This document shows, in pieces, positions 1 to 9,268 of a stretch of 64,000 nucleotides of DNA. The stretch is from Candidatus Binataceae bacterium (GTDB lineage Bacteria; Desulfobacterota; Binatia; Binatales; Binataceae). The notes beneath the pieces are model-generated. The model worked only from the letters and a program-made list of their open reading frames with translations. It was not told the origin of the DNA and searched no databases. The position numbers were made by a program, and so were the translations under genes. The DNA is taken from NCBI GenBank assembly GCA_035308025.1, contig DATGHL010000053.1, forward strand, positions 1-64,000, in the 5' to 3' direction. Positions within the stretch are counted from its first letter, which is position 1, and every line of letters starts with the position of its first letter.

Positions 1-952
<952 letters not shown>

Positions 953-1001
953 CGTCTAAACTCCCGCGAACCCGCCGACTCTAATCGACCGTGCGGCCTG
1001 C

Positions 1002-2150
1002 TCACCCCGCGGCGATCGCCCCGCACGTCCGTAGCGCTGCGAGATCGCTCGCACTGAAACCCCAATCGCGCAGCGCCTCCTCGGTATGCTCCCCGGCGCG
1101 CGCCGGCGGACGCTGGATCGCGCCTGGCGTTCGGCTGAAGCGCGGCGCCGGCGCCGGTTGCACGACCCCGTCGGGCTCGACGAAGGTCCCGCGCTCGCGA
1201 TTATGCGGATGCTGCGGCGCCTCAGCCATGCTCAGCACTGGCGCGAAGCAGATGTCGCTCCCCTCCATGATTTTGCACCACTCGTCGCGCGTCTTGGTGC
1301 GGAACAGCGCGGCGACCCGCTCCTTCATTTTCGGCCACGACTTACGCTCGTTTTGCGGCGCCAACTCTTCTTTCTTCAAGCCGGAAAGCCGCAGCAGCTC
1401 GTCATAAAATTTCACTTCGATCGATCCGATCGAAACGTATTTGCCGTCACTGGTTTCGTAAACGTCGTAATAATGCGAGCCGGTGTCGAGCACATTGGCG
1501 CCGCGCTCATCGGTCCAGAAGCCCGACCCGTGCATCCCATAGATCGCCGACATCAGCGACGCCGCACCGTCAACCATCGCCGCGTCGATCACCTGCCCCT
1601 TGCCGGATTTTTGCGCCTCGAGCAGTCCGGCCACCACGCCGAAAGCCAGGTAAAGCGCGCCGCCGCCAAAGTCTCCCACGAGGTTAAGCGGCGGCACCGG
1701 CGCCTGACCGCGCCGCCCGATCGTGTTCAGCGCTCCTGAGAGCGCGATGTAGTTGATATCGTGGCCCGCCGCCGCGGCCAGCGGACCGTCCTGGCCCCAG
1801 CCGGTCATCCGCCCAAAGACCAGACGCGGATTGCGCGCGAGGCAGAGGTCGGGACCCAGGCCCAGCCGCTCCATCACGCCCGGACGAAACCCCTCGATAA
1901 GGGCGTCAGCCTGCTCGATCAACCGCAAAATCGCTGCTGTTGCTTCCGGCCGTTTCAGATCGAGCGCGACCGACCGCCGCCCGCGATTAAGCACGCTGAA
2001 CTTCGTGGGCAGGCTGATGCCGAGGCCCGCGTCGGCCAAACGATCGATTCGCAGAACGTCGGCGCCGAGGTCCGACAGCAGCATCGCGCACATCGGCGCG
2101 GGTCCGATGCCGGCGAGCTCGATCACCTTGTAACCTGTCAGCGGTCCCAT
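1002..2150 (-). CDS. Alpha-methylacyl-CoA racemase-like CaiB/BaiF family protein
   Basis: The protein has 382 residues and opens with [19 protein letters not shown] and then [10 protein letters not shown], the start of type III CoA-transferase/racemase folds. Residues corresponding to the catalytic set of the mycobacterial racemase MCR can be seen: His130 and Asp131 in GHDINY, Asp160 in VGDFGGG, and Glu245 in [11 protein letters not shown]. These point to racemisation of 2-methyl-branched acyl-CoA esters rather than CoA transfer, a step needed to degrade branched or sterol-type side chains. GAGGTGA sits just before the ATG. It probably heads a transcript with the CMD and P-II genes. A CoA-transferase function cannot be excluded from sequence alone. 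Confidence 0.9.
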   Translation of the reverse strand: MGPLTGYKVIELAGIGPAPMCAMLLSDLGADVLRIDRLADAGLGISLPTKFSVLNRGRRSVALDLKRPEATAAILRLIEQADALIEGFRPGVMERLGLGPDLCLARNPRLVFGRMTGWGQDGPLAAAAGHDINYIALSGALNTIGRRGQAPVPPLNLVGDFGGGALYLAFGVVAGLLEAQKSGKGQVIDAAMVDGAASLMSAIYGMHGSGFWTDERGANVLDTGSHYYDVYETSDGKYVSIGSIEVKFYDELLRLSGLKKEELAPQNERKSWPKMKERVAALFRTKTRDEWCKIMEGSDICFAPVLSMAEAPQHPHNRERGTFVEPDGVVQPAPAPRFSRTPGAIQRPPARAGEHTEEALRDWGFSASDLAALRTCGAIAAG

Positions 2151-2292
2151 ACGTCACCTCGGCTGGATGGAGTGATTTTCGGCTCCCAACCTTAGCATAA
2201 GCCCAGATCGGTAAAAGGGTCCGTGTGGCCAAGTGCGAGGGCGCTGAAGATGGTTACATTCCAGCGCCAATTTGCAAAAATATCTTCTACTT

Positions 2293-3252
2293 ATGCCTGA
2301 CGCGGCCGAGTGGCTCTCAAAACTCAGACAGGATACGACGGCCGCGAACCAAGCGGCGGGCGCCGCGGCGCGCTGCCTGGAATTCGATCCGCGAATTTTC
2401 CGCGATTGCTTCGACCGCGAGCCCTTCGCTGTGCATCACCACCTCGCGGGCAATGCGCTCTTTACGCTCGAGCGCCTGGCCGCGCTCGCACGTTTTATCG
2501 AGGCGCAACCCAATCAGGTCTACGCGGATGCGGGTGTCGCCGACCTCAATCAGCGCTGGGATGAATCAGCGCACCCAGCCACGAGTCTGGCCCAGACCGT
2601 CGAGCAGATCGTCGGCAACGACACCTGGATTATCCTGCGGCCGCTCGAACTCGATCGCGAATATCGGCTCCTGCTCAATCGATGCCTCGATGAGTTACGG
2701 GCGGGTATCGGTGGCGATTGGGGCCGGCCCGTATGGCGTGAAAACTCGATCGTCTTTCTCACTTCGCCGCGCCGCCTCAGCACCTACCATATCGATCGCG
2801 AGTGCAATTTCATCTTGCAGTTGCAGGGCGAAAAGACGCTTTACGTCTTCGACCGCAACGATCGCGAAGTGCTGCCCGAGACCGAGCTCGAGCGCTACTG
2901 GGCAGTGGACTCGAACGCCGCGCGCTACAAGCCGCAGTATCAGGATCGCGCGCGCGTCTTTCGCCTGCGCCCCGGCGACGGCGTGCACGTTCCGGTAAAT
3001 TGTCCGCACTGGGTGCAGAATGACGACAACGTCTCGATCACGCTCAGCATCAATTTCCAGTTCCACGACAGCGATCGCGCCAACAAGTACCGCGCCAATT
3101 ACTATTTACGCAAGCTTGGAATCAATCCGGCGCCGCCCGGCCGCTATCCGCGTCGCGACGCCGTCAAGGCCTTCGCCTATCGCGCCACGATGGCGCTGCG
3201 CAGCCGGGTCCGGCGCGACCGGCAGACCACTCCCGCAGGCTACGGCGGCTAA
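2293..3252 (+). CDS. JmjC/cupin-like Fe(II) oxygenase family protein
   Basis: From the ATG at 2293 the protein has 319 residues. A TTG at 2272 would add seven, and neither start has a clear ribosome site. The C-terminal half is a cupin_8/JmjC-type barrel: TYHIDREC gives His166 and Asp168 (HxD) and VPVNCPHWVQN gives the distal His239, together a 2-His-1-carboxylate Fe(II) site. A basic residue in LQGEKTLYVFD lies where such enzymes bind 2-oxoglutarate. The family includes protein and small-molecule hydroxylases, and the substrate here is unknown. The gene stands alone, divergent from the AMACR gene and convergent with a lipoprotein gene ending nine bases away. Confidence 0.8.
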   Translation: MPDAAEWLSKLRQDTTAANQAAGAAARCLEFDPRIFRDCFDREPFAVHHHLAGNALFTLERLAALARFIEAQPNQVYADAGVADLNQRWDESAHPATSLAQTVEQIVGNDTWIILRPLELDREYRLLLNRCLDELRAGIGGDWGRPVWRENSIVFLTSPRRLSTYHIDRECNFILQLQGEKTLYVFDRNDREVLPETELERYWAVDSNAARYKPQYQDRARVFRLRPGDGVHVPVNCPHWVQNDDNVSITLSINFQFHDSDRANKYRANYYLRKLGINPAPPGRYPRRDAVKAFAYRATMALRSRVRRDRQTTPAGYGG

Positions 3253-3260
3253 GCGCCGCC

Positions 3261-3779
3261 TCACTGCGTCGGTTTTGCCGCGTCGGATTCCGCCGCGTCG
3301 CGCTTGTAGACGATCGCGACGCCGTTGACGTAACGCCCCTGATGACCTAACTCGCCGACCTCGGGCGTATGCTCGCGCGCGCGCACGTTGACCCCGGAAT
3401 CGGGTCCCACATCCTGCCCTTGCTCATTGGAGGCGCCCGGCAGGGGTTTGCCGCGCTTCTGCCGCTGGTCTTCGAGAATTACGAAAGCGTCGGCGCCGGT
3501 CTCACACGCCTTGCGGCGCACCAGCGCCGCGACTTCGCTCTCGTCGGCGTTGATGTCGTCGGCCACTTCCACGATCGCGACCTCCTGGTAATCGACGTTT
3601 GGCGCCGCCGAATAGATCGGGATCGCGCAGTCCGCGGGTAAGGCGGCGCGGGTCTGCGGCGCCAGCCAGCTAATCGTGGACTCCGGCGGATCCTTCTGCG
3701 GCGCGCAAGCCGAAAGCATCGCGAGCCCCGCTCCGAGCAGCATCCGGGCCCAGGCTCTACGACTGAGTTCACAGATCAT
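3261..3779 (-). CDS. Putative lipoprotein of unknown function
   Basis: This 172-residue protein has an N-terminal basic segment, a hydrophobic stretch and the lipobox LSAC at about residues 22-25, so it should be lipid-anchored after signal peptidase II cleavage. The mature part holds a compact domain of about 80 residues with a Cys near residue 50 and another near residue 91. It resembles small periplasmic proteins that handle multi-copper or stress functions only in general character, and I cannot name a family. The tail is charged and of low complexity. GGAG lies eight bases before the ATG. It is convergent with the JmjC gene and follows another lipoprotein gene on the same strand, 37 bases away. 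Confidence 0.7.
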   Translation of the reverse strand: MICELSRRAWARMLLGAGLAMLSACAPQKDPPESTISWLAPQTRAALPADCAIPIYSAAPNVDYQEVAIVEVADDINADESEVAALVRRKACETGADAFVILEDQRQKRGKPLPGASNEQGQDVGPDSGVNVRAREHTPEVGELGHQGRYVNGVAIVYKRDAAESDAAKPTQ

Positions 3780-3816
3780 CGTGGCATCTCCAGGAACAAC
3801 TCCGCGCTGCTGCTAC

Positions 3817-4278
3817 TCAATTCGGCTCGACGCGTTTGAGGCTGAAGACTCCCTGCTCGACCAGCATTCCGCCTTGATAGCACGAATAATCGCCTTCACC
3901 GTCGTTGCCGTAAAATGCCTCCAGACTGTAGAGACACCACGAGCCGTCCTGCAGGGAGACGCGAATCCCGCGCGCATCGACGTTTCCGCTGACCCACCCC
4001 CGGGTCATCTGGTTGCGGCAGTTGGCGTTGCCCGCCGCGCATTGATACGTGCCGGAGATCTGATCGCCTTTCTCCTGGACATCGAAGCCGATCTTAACGC
4101 GACGATTGTCGCCGCTGATCGTCTCTCCGGCAAACCGGCCCTTGAAGTCGTCCAACGGCCGCGCCCCGACGGGGTCCTGCGTCTGCGCCCGCCGGGCATT
4201 CGCACATCCAGTGAGCAACGCGGCGCTCACGAGGCCGAGCAAAAGGCATCTCGCGGCAATCGCTTTCCGAAAACTCAT
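3817..4278 (-). CDS. Putative lipoprotein of unknown function
   Basis: This 153-residue protein begins with a signal sequence and the lipobox LTGC around residues 22-25. The rest reads as a small beta-rich domain (GRFAGETISGDNRRVKIGFD, then a basic/aromatic stretch with Cys residues in QCAAGNANC and a later WCLYSLEAFYGNDGEGDYSC), so one or two disulfides are plausible in the envelope. I do not recognise a named family. The C-terminus ends in GVFSLKRVEPN. It shares strand and lipoprotein character with the next gene at 3261-3779 and is probably co-transcribed with it. Confidence 0.7.
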   Translation of the reverse strand: MSFRKAIAARCLLLGLVSAALLTGCANARRAQTQDPVGARPLDDFKGRFAGETISGDNRRVKIGFDVQEKGDQISGTYQCAAGNANCRNQMTRGWVSGNVDARGIRVSLQDGSWCLYSLEAFYGNDGEGDYSCYQGGMLVEQGVFSLKRVEPN

Positions 4279-4381
4279 GCTCTAATCTTATACCCCGAAC
4301 GCATGGCTGACAGCGTTAAACGCGATGCTGCATATATGATCGGGCGGTTGTGAAAACGATAGCCTGTGGAGCACGACGGCG

Positions 4382-4528
4382 GTGTTCGATCGTACCTCAA
4401 TCATAATTCTCGCGATCGTGATCGTGGCGGCGATTCTCGTGCGCAACTCCATTCTGCGCATTGGCGAAAAGGCGGCGCGCGACGCGCGTTCACGCAAGCG
4501 CCCATCCAACGGCAGGAAATCATCGTGA
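4382..4528 (+). CDS. Possible small single-pass membrane protein (48 aa)
   Basis: This short frame starts at GTG 4382 with GGAG ten bases upstream. It encodes one hydrophobic helix (SIIILAIVIVAAILV, about residues 6-20) followed by a strongly basic cytoplasmic tail rich in Arg and Lys. Its TGA stop overlaps the GTG start of the oxidoreductase gene in the sequence GTGA, a typical sign of translational coupling. The frame is open back to 4340, so the start could be a few codons earlier. No family is recognised. The composition fits a real membrane peptide, but a chance frame cannot be ruled out. Confidence 0.4.
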   Translation: MFDRTSIIILAIVIVAAILVRNSILRIGEKAARDARSRKRPSNGRKSS

Positions 4529-5592
4529 ATTTTGGCCTGCTGATGGCGTTTCGCAACCCTCCACCCGGGGTTCCCTTCACCGAGATCTATCGCAAGCATC
4601 TTGAACTGGCCGAGGAAGCCGAGGCGCTGGGTTACGATACGCTGTGGCTGACCGAGCATCATTTTGTCGATGACGGTTACTCGCCGTCGCTGCTGCCGAT
4701 CGCCGCCGCGCTCGCCGCGCGCACCAAAAAGATCCGCATCGGCACCTTCGTTATACTGTTGCCGCTGCACAACCCGATTCGCGTGGCCGAGGACGCGGCG
4801 ACCGCCGATGTCATCTCCAATGGCCGGATTGATCTGGGCTTCGGCCAGGGCTATCGCGTCCCCGAGTTCAGCGGCTTCAATATCTCGCGCAAAGAACGCG
4901 GCGCGCGCCTCGAGGAGAACACCGAGATCGTCCGCCGTCTGTTCACCGAGCAGAACCTCTCCTTCCAGGGCCGCTTCAACCGGATCAGCGGGGCGACCCT
5001 GATGCCGCCGGCGGTGCAGCGCCCTCATCCGCCGATCTGGCTCGCGGCGCGCGGCCCCAAATCGATCGCGCGGGCCGCGCGCAACGGCTATCATCTGATG
5101 GGCACCGGCGGCGTCGATCAGCAGCAGACCTACGACGCCGCCCTGCGCGAGTCGGGCCGCGATCCTGCCGATTTCAACATCGCGCAACTGCGCACCGTCT
5201 TCGTCGCGCCGCGGCGCGCCGCCGCGTGGGACGCCGCCGAAGCCGGCGCCCACTACATCATGAGCTGCTACGGCAAGTGGTTCGCCGAGGCCAACGACCT
5301 GCCCGGCGATTCGGCTTACAGCGCCGACCTTCCGCCGGTCGGCAAGCTGCGCGATAGCGAAACTGCGGCGCTGTTCGGCGAACCTCTCATCATCGGCACA
5401 CCCGCCGAAGCAATCGCGATGATCGAGGATTATCAGGCGCGCACCCGCATGACTCACCTCGTGATGGCGATGGTCTTGCCCAAGACCGACTTCAAGAAAA
5501 TCACCGCAAGCCTGCGGCTCTTCGCCAAGGAAGTAATGCCGCATTTCCGGCGCAAGGCGCGCGCCAAAACCCGCCGGGCTCATGCGCGCTAG
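4525..5592 (+). CDS. LLM-class flavin-dependent oxidoreductase (bacterial luciferase-like)
   Basis: From GTG 4525, preceded by AGGA seven bases upstream, the protein has 355 residues starting VNFGLLMAF. The frame is open further upstream to 4366, but that part has no luciferase-family character. It carries the TIM-barrel signatures of the family: GYDTLWLTEHHF, RIGTFVILLPLHNPIRVAED, GRIDLGFGQGYRVPEFSGF and a C-terminal GTPAEAIAMIEDYQARTRMTHLVM. Such enzymes use FMN or F420 for monooxygenase or dehydrogenase chemistry on fatty or cyclic substrates. The EHH near residue 50 is typical of FMN monooxygenase-like members. The upstream small membrane ORF overlaps its start. The substrate is unknown. 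Confidence 0.9.
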   Translation: MNFGLLMAFRNPPPGVPFTEIYRKHLELAEEAEALGYDTLWLTEHHFVDDGYSPSLLPIAAALAARTKKIRIGTFVILLPLHNPIRVAEDAATADVISNGRIDLGFGQGYRVPEFSGFNISRKERGARLEENTEIVRRLFTEQNLSFQGRFNRISGATLMPPAVQRPHPPIWLAARGPKSIARAARNGYHLMGTGGVDQQQTYDAALRESGRDPADFNIAQLRTVFVAPRRAAAWDAAEAGAHYIMSCYGKWFAEANDLPGDSAYSADLPPVGKLRDSETAALFGEPLIIGTPAEAIAMIEDYQARTRMTHLVMAMVLPKTDFKKITASLRLFAKEVMPHFRRKARAKTRRAHAR

Positions 5593-6115
5593 CCCTAGCG
5601 GAGTCGAGCGCAGCGAGGAGGCGAGTTGTTACTTTGGCCGCGCCTCGCAGACTCGGCCGCCCCCCGGAGCCGCGTCAGGATTCTCAGTTTGGCAGGCGGC
5701 GATCGCGCTAATCTTGACGATCGCCTGCGGCTGTTCCACCGACAATTCTGCCGACCATTTTTCCTACGTACCGCCACAAACCGAGCAGGAGAAGGAGATC
5801 AAGGCGACCGACGTCGCGCTCGATCGCGACCGCATCATGGTTCAGAGCGGTAACCTCGCGCTGCCTTATCAGCAACTCGGGCCGCTCGCCTATACCGAGC
5901 CGTTCTCGCCCCGCGCCATCGACGAAGACCATATCGACGACCGCCTGCGGACCATGGCGATTGCGAAGTGGGGCAACGACGTCGACGCGATCGTCGGCGT
6001 CAAGACCGCGCTCAGCCGCGATGCGCGTGAGGTCAACGTCAGCGCCGAAGTCGTCAAGGTCACTGGCGACTGTTCCTTTTGCCGCCACGCCGGCGGCTAC
6101 GCTCAAGGCAAGTAG
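5582..6115 (+). CDS. Putative lipoprotein with repeat-derived N-terminus
   Basis: The frame from ATG 5582 encodes 177 residues and overlaps the previous gene by 11 bases. The first ~35 residues are encoded by a copy of the dispersed intergenic repeat and are unlikely to be functional. The plausible protein begins just before the hydrophobic segment VWQAAIALILTIACGCS, which ends in a lipobox-like Cys around residue 49-51, but no ATG or GTG is available there, only TTG. The mature part has EKEIKATDVALDRDRI and a C-terminal CSFC pair, possibly metal-binding or a disulfide, within a compact domain that I cannot assign. The native start was probably lost or displaced by the repeat. Confidence 0.55.
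   Translation: MRASPSGVERSEEASCYFGRASQTRPPPGAASGFSVWQAAIALILTIACGCSTDNSADHFSYVPPQTEQEKEIKATDVALDRDRIMVQSGNLALPYQQLGPLAYTEPFSPRAIDEDHIDDRLRTMAIAKWGNDVDAIVGVKTALSRDAREVNVSAEVVKVTGDCSFCRHAGGYAQGK
5588..5690 (+). repeat. Dispersed intergenic repeat, copy 1
   Basis: This segment has the family layout: a CTAGCGGAG-type opening, a GAGCGCAGCGAGGAGGCGAG block, CCGCGCCTCGCAGACTC and a closing CCGCGTCAGGATTCT. The same modules recur near 15198, 35404, 43160, 49091, 50250, 52828 and 63365. This copy is unusual because it lies inside an open frame. Confidence 0.65.
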
Positions 6116-6167
6116 CAAATTAAAGAGACGCACGCGAAACTTTCGAATGGATGATTCGGCGGGTAGC

Positions 6168-6223
6168 GCGACAACGGAGCGCGGAGCCTCCGGCCGGTGA
6201 AAAACGCGACAACGGAGCGCGGA
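6168..6223. repeat. Two direct copies of an 18-bp motif
   Basis: GCGACAACGGAGCGCGGA occurs at 6168-6185 and again at 6206-6223, 38 bases apart, in the 201-base gap between two convergent genes. Close variants occur in the minus-strand repeat at about 49031-49049 and near 50188, so it is a module of the dispersed repeat family. Confidence 0.7.
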
Positions 6224-6237
6224 TTCGTCGGACGCTG

Positions 6238-6272
6238 AAAAAAACACCGGGAGCGCGACGCGCCCCCGGTGC
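6238..6272 (-). terminator. Rho-independent terminator of the envelope-export operon
   Basis: Read on the minus strand this is CACCGGG-GGCGCGTCGCGC-TCCCGGTG followed by seven T residues. It is a nearly perfect GC-rich stem with a U-tract, 44 bases after the stop codon of the DUF1329 gene, and is the clearest terminator in the window. Confidence 0.88.
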
Positions 6273-6316
6273 GGTTCAGCCTGCTATGTCACGTTCAGAT
6301 GTTCAGTCAGATCACT

Positions 6317-7774
6317 CTAACGATGCAGCGTCTCGAGGTGGTTGATGTCGTATAGATGCGCCACCTCGGTGCCCGTCACATTCGGGAAGCCCCCCGGCAC
6401 CTCCCAGATCGTTCCGCGATTATTCTGCACGTCCAGCACCTGCACTGATTGGAACTCGGTGGAGAAAACGCCGTGATTGATCGCCGCCCACGGCCCCTTG
6501 AAACTCTCCGACCATTTCTTCTGGAATTCCCAGATCTTCCAGAGCTTGCCCTTGTGATCGAACGCCACCATCAGCCAGGTATCCCAGTTCTGCGTATCCC
6601 ACAGTAACAGTACGCTGCTATACGGATGACGCTCCGAGGTTGGGATGCGCTCCATCAGGTAGTAATGACGCAGCGCCCAGCTATCGTTCGGGATGATCCC
6701 ATTCGGACCGTACATATAGGTGAATTCGTGCTGCGAGTCCTGCACCGCGAGCACATCCTTAATCCCGATATAGTTCCACTTCCACTCCAGCTCGCGGCCC
6801 GAGAAGCCATAGAAGTCTTCGATCGTATGGTCGGTGCCGAGCAGTGAGTCCGACTTGACCTCAGCCGAAATCCGGCGCACGCGGCGGAGAGCCGGCAAAT
6901 AGGCCCAGCCGTCGTCCTCTCGCGTCGGGTCGGCGTACCGGTAGACGATGAAAGCGGTGCCGCGAATATCGAACGGCGTATAGAACCCGGTGAATTCCTT
7001 GAATTCGAAGTCCTTCGCCCCCGCCACCGGCAGCGTGTGATCGGGAACCTGCGCCAGATGGCTGAAATAGACGCGCTCATAGAATGCGTTCAGCGTCCGC
7101 TGGAAGGTGCCGCCACCGCCGTACATCAGCTTCAACTCTTCCGGCGTCGGCATCGTGTTGGGTGGATAGGGAATTCCGGCACTCCATTCCTTGGGCGGAT
7201 ACTCCCACACCGGGATTTCGTGCGTCCCGCCAAAACGCTCCCAGGTCACCGGCGGAACCGTAAACAGCCCGAAGTTCTGCCAGCGATACTCGAAGTTCCA
7301 CGCGGCTTTCCACGCTGAGTCCGGATCGCCCGGTTTGAGATCCGCGCTCGCGAACGGCTGTCCGCAGACATAGTTGTCCATCGTGTGGTTCGCCGTCAGC
7401 CGCACCTGTGCCTGATATTTCTCGGTGCAATCCAGATAGTCCTTGCGCGGCGTATGGTCCACATAATCCATGATCGGCATCTTGAATTCCGGGAAATTCA
7501 ATTGCTCGAGATAGCCCGGAAACATGAAGGGTCGAATCCGTTCGAGATCTTTGGCCGTCAGCACGTCGCCGACCTTGAAGTCGGGCTTGGCGTCCTTGTT
7601 CTTCTGGAACCACTGGATAAAAGTGTCGCGAGTATAACTGCTGACGTCCTGCGCCTGCGCCGCGGGCCGCGCGACCACCAGCAGACCCAGCGCCACCACC
7701 CCCGTGACGGCCGCCCGCCACCAGGCGCCGGCGGCTTTCCGCGGCCGCACGGAATCGTTCATCTTACCCTTCAT
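6317..7774 (-). CDS. DUF1329 domain-containing envelope protein
   Basis: This 485-residue protein has an N-terminal signal peptide (AVTGVVALGLLVVARPAAQAQ, cleavage near residue 42) and a mature part matching DUF1329. Signatures are LPALRRVRRISAEVKSDSLLGTDHTIEDFYGFSGRELEW and the terminal YDINHLETLHR. DUF1329 has a LolA/LolB-like half-barrel fold and is thought to carry a lipid-like ligand across the periplasm. It is the last gene of the five-gene minus-strand set and is followed by a strong terminator. GGAGG lies four bases before the ATG at 7774, and an ATG four codons later is the alternative start. The family is recognised with confidence; the cargo is unknown. Confidence 0.9.
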   Translation of the reverse strand: MKGKMNDSVRPRKAAGAWWRAAVTGVVALGLLVVARPAAQAQDVSSYTRDTFIQWFQKNKDAKPDFKVGDVLTAKDLERIRPFMFPGYLEQLNFPEFKMPIMDYVDHTPRKDYLDCTEKYQAQVRLTANHTMDNYVCGQPFASADLKPGDPDSAWKAAWNFEYRWQNFGLFTVPPVTWERFGGTHEIPVWEYPPKEWSAGIPYPPNTMPTPEELKLMYGGGGTFQRTLNAFYERVYFSHLAQVPDHTLPVAGAKDFEFKEFTGFYTPFDIRGTAFIVYRYADPTREDDGWAYLPALRRVRRISAEVKSDSLLGTDHTIEDFYGFSGRELEWKWNYIGIKDVLAVQDSQHEFTYMYGPNGIIPNDSWALRHYYLMERIPTSERHPYSSVLLLWDTQNWDTWLMVAFDHKGKLWKIWEFQKKWSESFKGPWAAINHGVFSTEFQSVQVLDVQNNRGTIWEVPGGFPNVTGTEVAHLYDINHLETLHR

Positions 7775-7859
7775 TTTTCCTCCATCGAGCAGCCCGTTAT
7801 GCGGGCCGCAAATTGATTACATGTGACTCACCGGCGCGCGTTTGGCCGCCGCCGGCGTG

Positions 7860-9188
7860 CTAGCTCTGCGCCGCGGCCAACAGCCGTTGCGCCGTTACAT
7901 CAAGCGCATCCGAAGCGGTGTAGCGCACCGCCGGATCTTCTTCCTGCACCATCGCGATCAAAGTCTCAATCCCGCGCGCTTTGCCGATCCGTCCAATCGA
8001 CCAGGCGATCTGTGCACGCATCAACGGGTCCGTCGTATGCGGCAGCATCGCGGTCAAAAGTTCCAGCTCCTTCTGTCCGCCGACCAGCCCTAACGCGCGG
8101 ATGCCGGACATTTGCAGGTTCGGATCCGTCGCGCCGATCGCGGCGATGAGAACCTCGTAACCCCCGGTGAAGCCGATTTGATCCATCACCTGGCCGACGT
8201 GCTGGCGACTCACCGTGTCGTCCATGTCATTCATCGTTTGTTTGAGGTAGGCGGCGCCGGCCGGCTCCTGATAGTGAGTGAGGCTAGCCGCCGCGCCGAT
8301 TCGAACGTCAAGGTCGTCGTCGCTCAGAGCCCGCTTGAGTATCGGGACGACCCGCGGATCATTTGCATAGCCCAAGGCAAGCGCCGCGACCGGCCGCGCA
8401 TTGCCATTCCTGGAATCGGTGAGAATGCTCTCGATCGGGCCCAGCTCGACGGACTCGCCGAACTTGAGCAGCGAGGTCGCCGCCATCGCCCGCTCGATCG
8501 GCGCGGCATCAGAGGTCATGACGCGTCGCAACAGCGGCGCTGCGGCCGGATTACCCAGCTTGCCGAGACCCTGCAGTCCCGCCAACCGCAGGCTCTGATC
8601 CGGACCGCCGGCCGCGTCGCTCAAAACCGTAATCGCCGTGGGATCGGTCGCATCGCACATAGCTTCCGCCACGATTCGCCGATCGAACGGGCCGGCGGCA
8701 AAATAGAGCTTCTGCAAAACCCCGACCGCATACGCGTCGCCCGCATCGGCTAGCCCATCCGCGGCGGCCATCTTGAGACTCAGATCAGGATTCGCGCGAA
8801 TCCCTCGCGCAAGCAGATCGACGCCCTGGTAGTTCCCGCCCTTGGCCAGCGCGCTCGCCGCAAAGTAGCGCTCGAACGGATCCTTGTCGCCTAGGCCGCG
8901 CTCCAGCACCAGCATCGAGAACTGGCGCAGCGCGCTGAACCCCTTGCTCCCGTCCAGCCGATAGGTTGCTCTAAACTTGGTCGCGGCCGCGGGTAAATCG
9001 CCGGCAACGATTAACTCTTTAACCGCAACCATCCGCGAATCCAATTTCAGTAGCGGATCCGGACGCGCCTGCTCGCTTGGTGGGCGGCGCATCGTGCTCG
9101 CCAACGCAAGCGCAACGACGCCCAACCCCAGCGTGTAGAGCCACCAGTAGCGTCGCCACGCCTTACCTGATCCGACCGCTCTCGCCAT
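7860..9188 (-). CDS. HEAT-repeat protein with N-terminal membrane anchor
   Basis: This 442-residue protein has one hydrophobic helix near residues 14-30 (WWLYTLGLGVVALALA), followed by helical repeats of about 30 residues from residue 80 to the end. Typical units are GLQGLGKLGNPAAAPLLRRV, ALALGYANDPRVVPILKRAL and IRALGLVGGQKELELLTAML. HEAT repeats form curved scaffolds that bind other proteins, so it is probably a periplasmic adaptor held in the inner membrane. It lies between the DUF1302 and DUF1329 genes, 80 and 85 bases from them, on the same strand. I do not know of a HEAT protein as a standard member of this cluster, which makes it a candidate accessory part of the exporter. Confidence 0.85.
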   Translation of the reverse strand: MARAVGSGKAWRRYWWLYTLGLGVVALALASTMRRPPSEQARPDPLLKLDSRMVAVKELIVAGDLPAAATKFRATYRLDGSKGFSALRQFSMLVLERGLGDKDPFERYFAASALAKGGNYQGVDLLARGIRANPDLSLKMAAADGLADAGDAYAVGVLQKLYFAAGPFDRRIVAEAMCDATDPTAITVLSDAAGGPDQSLRLAGLQGLGKLGNPAAAPLLRRVMTSDAAPIERAMAATSLLKFGESVELGPIESILTDSRNGNARPVAALALGYANDPRVVPILKRALSDDDLDVRIGAAASLTHYQEPAGAAYLKQTMNDMDDTVSRQHVGQVMDQIGFTGGYEVLIAAIGATDPNLQMSGIRALGLVGGQKELELLTAMLPHTTDPLMRAQIAWSIGRIGKARGIETLIAMVQEEDPAVRYTASDALDVTAQRLLAAAQS

Positions 9189-9268
9189 TTGATCGCTACT
9201 ACTCTTTGACTACCAACCGGCCGCCCGATGATTTGGTTCCCGGAGGGCCGGTCTCTACCTTAGGTGCA

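Noticed and set aside
4288..5583. 431-residue minus-strand open frame
   Set aside because: Antisense to the luciferase-like gene, with biased composition and no family signal.
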